NCBI GenBank assembly: GCA_034359265.1
Contig: CP136895.1
Coordinates: forward strand, 50,052,001 to 50,116,000
DNA length: 64,000 nt
Direction of reading: 5' to 3'
From: Canna indica
Lineage: Eukaryota > Streptophyta > Magnoliopsida > Zingiberales > Cannaceae
Under the pieces are notes generated by a model. The model did no database searches. It had not been told where the DNA came from and saw nothing but the letters and a program-made list of their open reading frames with translations. Of the stretch, positions 59,106 to 64,000 are shown piece by piece. Every line of letters starts with the position of its first letter. The stretch's first letter is position 1. The position numbers and the translations under genes are program-made.

Positions 59106-59695
59106 GTAATTAACTTCTCGAATTCTCCTCCAAGCAATTTATATGCATTCTGTGTAATTAACAAGTATTAACTTTCTACCTGTGTAATTTGGAGTTCAAA
59201 TTTTGCATTTTGCATTTTGCATACAAGAAAAATCCATGGAATTTGTTCATTTTGGAGGCATCAAAGAGCATGAAGAAGGCAGAACTTATTAGGAGTAGAG
59301 ATGAGGGAGATGGACAAACCAGTGTGAATCATCTCAAGTGTCCCTCAGTGAGGGCTGAAGATGACTCATATTCTTTGCAAGACCCTAATAATGGAACAAA
59401 GAGAGAATCCCAAAGTCTATATGCAAAGGCAATATTGAGCTTTCATAACTTGAACTATTTTTCCAAGACAAAACTGCATCTTCAAAAGATCACTACAGCA
59501 AATATAATAGAAACCGGCGCCTATTAGATGATAATTCGGGCATTATTTTTGAGCCTAAAATAAAATTTAGACGCTTTTACTAACACCAGATGCAGGGTAA
59601 AAATATAGCAATGAATGAATAGAAAAAAATGGCGCACTCAAAGGAGCTGGTTAATTAATAATCGGCCCCTTTAAAAGAGCGCCGATAATTTCTAG

Positions 59696-59727
59696 CTGGC
59701 GCTCCCCTAATGGGAGGGGAGCGCCAG
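59696..59727. repeat. subterminal hairpin of the second CACTA element
   Basis: CTGGCGCTCCCC and its exact complement GGGGAGCGCCAG around an eight-base loop. Confidence 0.85.
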
Positions 59728-59729
59728 TT

Positions 59730-62100
59730 TCTATATATTATATATAATATAATATATTATATATATTTATATATTCACATATTTATATAAATATACATTT
59801 TTAATATTTATTAATTTATATTATATATATATATTTATATTTATATCAATAAATATTAATATATATTCATAAATATATATTTACTTTGCTCTAAGACACC
59901 TAAATAATATATCTTACTATTTATTATTAACTTTGCCATAATATTATAAGTATTCATCGTTAAGTCATCCAAGTTTTTACTCAAGTCATCCAAGTTTGCT
60001 ATGAAAGTTATCCAAGTTTATACTCAAGTCATCCAATCTCAAATTCAAAATTGAATGTTATAATAACTAAGCATGACATAGATTACAAATATTGTTTTAC
60101 CGGTACAAATTACAAATTGTTTAGATAATTAAATCAAATTTAAAAAGAACAACATTTGTTTATTTGCTAACATATCATTGAACTAATGCATATGTTTAGA
60201 AAAAATTCTCTCTAAGTATTTTGTACCCTACTAGCAGTTATTGCTTGCTGTCGGAGACTTTCCCATTCTACATAGATGGGCTCGCTTTGTTGTAAGATAA
60301 TACAATATCAGATAATACATAATACAATATATGTGGATATAAAAAATAACTACATGAAAACTTAGTAGTGAACCAACAATGAAATAGGGTCATGACAAGA
60401 ATGTTATCAAATAGGGTCCTAGATTTGACCTGAAAAAATAGATGAAAACAACTTGGAACTCAAATTCAACATAAGAAAACTATACAATTGAGGTGGAATA
60501 AATAGCCTGCCATAATTCAATACCTACGTATATCTTTGAAATCTGCAAAACGTATAGATGTCAAATTCCAACGACAAGATAGGAGATACTAAAATATGGC
60601 AAGTAAATGACAAAAGAAAATATAAAAAGTATAGATGCAAATGGCAAAAAACATTCCTGTAGATTCACAAAGGGTTTATAAATAAAAATAACATAGACAA
60701 AGAGTGATCCGCAAATAAATAGAAAGAACATGGATTACCTCCAAAAACTCATGAATTAGGAATAGATCATAAATCATGTATTGTTCAAAGCCTAGCATAG
60801 CACAACAAGTCATTTAAGTCTAATAAGATTGATTCCAAACATTCCAAGCATAGGACGACATGGATTACCACTTCTAAAAGCTTTACAATAAAGCTTAAAA
60901 TTTTTACCTCATATTCATCAACCATTTCTAGTACACCTTTTTCTTCTTCATCATGGCTGGTCTCACTTATGGTCTGTTTCTGCATATTGAACTAGAAAGT
61001 TAATAAAAAGAAACAAGGGCTAACTTTTCATTCTATTTAAGCAGGCAAACAAGAATAAAATCTCAAGTTCTATTTCACACAATCAAAATAGTTAACACAA
61101 CTGACAAAATAAAGAAAGTACTCAAAGTAATTGCCTCTGTATAGTGAAAAAAATGATTGAAACAAAATTATACAACATAAACAGGATGCACCCATGCTAG
61201 GAATAATTTATTGGAAGTTTCTCTGTTTTATTGGAGCAAAAACAGGATGCACCCATGCTCCCTATGGCACTTTCAACCATCTTGCAAGTTATCTGCAAAA
61301 GACGAAAAAATTAAACATATATGTGCAAATTAATTTTGATAACATCAATCAAGCTTGCTAGACAGCACATTGAAAAATATATATTGATAACATCCTGATA
61401 ACATCAATCTTGCTAGACAGCACATTGAAGAGTAACATTATAAAAACATCAATCTTCTATGAAAAATAAAATTGAATAGATACATCTAATGATAACACTA
61501 GAAAAGTATCTCTTCCTTGGTTCAAATATATCTTGCCCGATCAAGAATGGAAGCAATATAATTGTTAGCAAGCAATATAGCACAAGAACATAACACAAGC
61601 ATTGCGAGATAAGGCTCCAACAACAGTCTATTCCCTAGTCATTCAAATAAAATTCTTCAGGGTGAGATAGGCTTTTATTGTCAAAAGTATGACCAGAGCA
61701 TGAGAACAAGAAGAATGGCATTGGTAATTATCAGCATTAAAACATTATAGCATTCTATTGGAAATTTACATGTTTAGTTGATCTTATTTGTAACAGATAC
61801 TGTATCAATATGTTGATGCTTGCAAGACACTATATATCACTGTCATTCTTGTTTAATTGTTGTAAATAAGTTTAAACAAGGAAATAAATTTAGTCATGAT
61901 AAGTATTAGTTAACAATTAATCCACATAGTCTGATTATATACTAAAAACTGATAGTGTCATATTCACTTTTAACTGGGTGTTCAAGTCTAATGTTGGATC
62001 TGAAGGAGCCATGGCAAATGCCATTGTCTAAAGGTATCTCAGAAATAAACTGAGTAATGATGAGACCAATAGCATTAGATTTTATCCTCCAACTCCAAGG
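59730..62100. other. CACTA internal DNA, AT-rich, no clear gene
   Basis: 59,735-59,880 is almost pure A and T. A minus-strand stretch at 60,985-60,910 (MQKQTISETSHDEEEKGVLE, then a GT donor) could be a captured exon but is not recognised. AACAGGATGCACCCATGCT occurs twice near 61,181 and 61,241. Confidence 0.4.
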
Positions 62101-62104
62101 AGTA

Positions 62105-62177
62105 CACTTCCAATAGTGACCTCATCTAGCAGCTCTTCATATGTTAGCTGAAAGCACACTGGTGTCACCATATCAAC
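62105..62177 (-). pseudogene. captured fragment of a VPS33-like (Sec1/Munc18 family) gene
   Basis: After acceptor CATTGCAG the minus strand reads VDMVTPVCFQLTYEELLDEV, then GSV. The block VD-x-x-TP-x-x-x-QLTYEGL-x-DE is characteristic of VPS33, the SM protein of the vacuolar HOPS/CORVET tethering complex. The similarity stops after GSV. About 24 residues only, so it is a dead exon fragment carried by the second CACTA element, opposite in strand to its TNP2. Confidence 0.7.
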
Positions 62178-62548
62178 CTGCAATGCATGTGAGATCAGAA
62201 AGGTTATAACTTATAACAGAAGTTTCTTAAGGAGTCATCAAGCCTTAGAACAACATGAAGTAAAAAAATCACACCGTATAAAATGCAAGTAAAACTTTAG
62301 TGTGTGTTGCAATTTAATCGCGAAGAGAGCTAAGAAATAGAGCAAACGAATGAACATTACTGTAAAAGAACAACAAAGAAATTCATAAGCAAAGTAGCAG
62401 CCTACGTGTTGATATGGAATTAGCAAATGATGTCCAATGGATGAGTCTGATGATAACTAAATTAAGATAATTAAATTAGAATTCTTAGCCCACACTTTAG
62501 AAGTACACTAAGCATCATTCAAAATTTTGCAATATAGCCTCCTCATAC
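62178..62548. other. non-coding CACTA internal DNA
   Basis: No gene recognised. It could contain intron sequence belonging to the captured VPS33-like exon. Confidence 0.4.
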
Positions 62549-62553
62549 TTAGC

Positions 62554-62622
<69 letters not shown>
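62549..62622. repeat. TA dinucleotide microsatellite
   Basis: An unbroken TA run of roughly 70 bases, the longest in the window. Confidence 0.95.
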
Positions 62623-62625
<3 letters not shown>

Positions 62626-62689
62626 CTATATATTCATTCATATAATTCATTAAAAAAAAACTATATATTTATATTATTTTTAAAAAAAA

Positions 62690-62890
62690 TATAAATATCG
62701 GGCCCCTAATTAAGAGTGCCTGTTCAATATAAACGGGCGCCCCTAATTAGGGGCGCTTGTTATTAATCATTAATCTACATGCACTCCCAATTGGAGGTGC
62801 TTGTAGATTAATAACAGACACTTCTAATTAGGGGAGCCCGTTTATATTAAATGGGTGCCCTTAATAATGGGCGCCTGTTAAAGCTGAACC
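62690..62890. repeat. inverted repeats with GGGCGCC motifs
   Basis: Repeated CCCTAATTAGGGGCGC-like units in both orientations, with a large hairpin around 62,733-62,848 (arms containing TTATTAATCTACA and TGTAGATTAATAA). It resembles the subterminal repeats of the CACTA elements here and may mark a further nested terminus. Confidence 0.6.
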
Positions 62891-63879
62891 GCGTCAATGC
62901 GTCATGACTTGGAACTAACACATAATTGGTAACAATATAAACTTAATCAATCAATCTTGTCGAGGTGCACATAGATTTTCTATATGATGAGCTGTTAGGA
63001 AAGAGATAATCTATAAGAGAGAACTTACCTTCAGATTGCTTGGTGGCTACCAAATATTATTAGTTATATGAACAAATTTATATTGTTATTGTTATGAACA
63101 AATTATCTCATAATTACTTATGATACTTTGTTTTTGTATGGTTGAGAATACTCTTGCGTTACTGTTTCTAGATGCCAATGTAAGAAACCATTAATGGTAA
63201 ACTAAGTTTCCTCAATGTACTAACACCATATTATTTTTAAGTATAAACAATAATTTCAAGACTTTTTTTTCCATAAAATACTAAATATTAAGTATAAACA
63301 ATAATTTAGGTATTGTTATTTTTAGTGCTACACGTCGATTAAATATTTCACTTTAGGATTTATAATTTGATTTCATATTTCACTTTAGGATTTATAATTT
63401 AATTTCTATGAAAACCTTAGACCCGTTTGATAAATGTTATTTGACTTTATAAATTTTATTTAGAAAATTTAGTTAAAATATTAGAGTGAACATGAATTTA
63501 ACAAATTCGTATTTTATATAATATTTAATTACTAAATTATATTAATAAAATTGATAAATATCAAATAATAATTCTTGAATTGTACGTCCCTTATTGGATA
63601 GTATAGGAGCACAATTATTTAGATCGCAAATTTAATCTCATTTAATAACACATGTCATTTGAAATTTCGATAGCATCTCTTTTGTTCTCCAGTACATTTC
63701 AGATATTTTGCGTGCTTAGAGTACTTGCATTGGGAGATGTTGCAGAAATTTTCAATGACTTGTGATTAAATGAGACTATAGTTGCGATATAAATGATGTG
63801 TTTCTGAATAGGATATGACCACCCCACCTATATGATCATACCCTTAATAGTAACTTAAAATTAAAATTTGAATTCAAGA

Positions 63880-64000
63880 ATGAATAAGAGTTAGGATATA
63901 TGTCGGCACCTCCGAAGCTTATATTAGAGGCATGGAAGATTTTATTAATTTCACAGTTGAACATGAATTGGATGAGAATGACATGATGGAATGTCCATGT
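63880..64000 (+). pseudogene. start of a second TNP2 transposase gene, broken, cut by the window end
   Basis: The sequence aligns with the MDKSWM start and the following GLEDFVNFTIEHGLDENDMM block of the gene at 46,299. Here the start reads Met-Asn-Lys-Ser followed by TAG where the other copy has TGG (Trp). The reading frame shifts before FTVEHELDENDMM-like text, which ends at the window edge. Confidence 0.8.

Larger units (their letters stand above)
59491..64000 (+). mobile_element. second CACTA element, left part, running off the window
   Basis: It starts CACTACAGCAAATATAATAG and passes at once into GAAACCGGCGCC, the same terminus and subterminal motif as the element at 37,752. The 5' non-coding block 63,400-63,880 matches 46,330-46,880 inverted, and a TNP2 start lies at 63,880. 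The right end and target duplication are outside the window. Confidence 0.75.

Noticed and set aside
60160..60300. Possible coding remnant with IYVEWESLRQQAITASRVQN on the minus strand
   Set aside because: Too short and without a recognisable family; it could be part of a TNPA-like tail but the evidence is insufficient.

Overview
This window looks like transposon-dense, AT-rich nuclear DNA of a flowering plant, probably a eudicot; the sequence does not fix the species. No complete ordinary host gene is visible. Nearly all recognisable coding sequence belongs to plant transposable elements of five kinds: Ty3/gypsy chromovirus, Ty1/copia, Mutator-like (MULE), CACTA (En/Spm) and PIF/Harbinger-like MITE. 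A tRNA-derived SINE and several captured fragments of host genes are also present.

Layout. 1-8 kb holds the 3' end of a chromovirus, with a long 3' LTR interrupted by a solo LTR of a second family (5-bp target duplication GCTAC). Two further partial copies of that second LTR lie in minus orientation. 8-11.9 kb has no recognisable gene. 11,924-27,577 is a 15.65-kb MULE with a perfect 9-bp target duplication (CAAGAAAAG), built as a head-to-head inverted dimer. Copy A is truncated inside its transposase gene and mutated. Copy B is complete and carries an apparently intact four-exon FAR1/FHY3-type transposase gene (19,991-22,653, 796 aa), convergent with a DUF1985/plant-mobile-domain-like gene. 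The MULE landed in the terminal repeat of a CACTA element. 27.6-31.3 kb is non-coding with a TTA-flanked MITE. 31.35-35.8 kb is a degenerate Ale-like copia element with a SINE in its 3' LTR.

37,752-58,709 is one CACTA element (TSD CAT on both sides). It carries decayed TNP2 and TNPA-like genes and captured pieces of seryl-tRNA synthetase, glycolate oxidase and a GDSL esterase. It is split by a complete but coding-dead Ty3/gypsy element at 49,093-56,915 (TSD CAAAG). From 59,491 a second CACTA element starts and runs off the window; it carries a VPS33-like fragment and the start of another broken TNP2 gene.

How it fits together. The only apparently functional open gene is the FAR1-type transposase of MULE copy B. 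The same element exists beside it as an inverted, near-identical partial copy. Read-through transcription would give a long hairpin RNA, the arrangement known from maize Mu killer, so this locus could be both an autonomous source and a silencer of its family. Most nonsense codons in the dead elements look like C-to-T or G-to-A transitions, as expected for methylated, silenced transposons.
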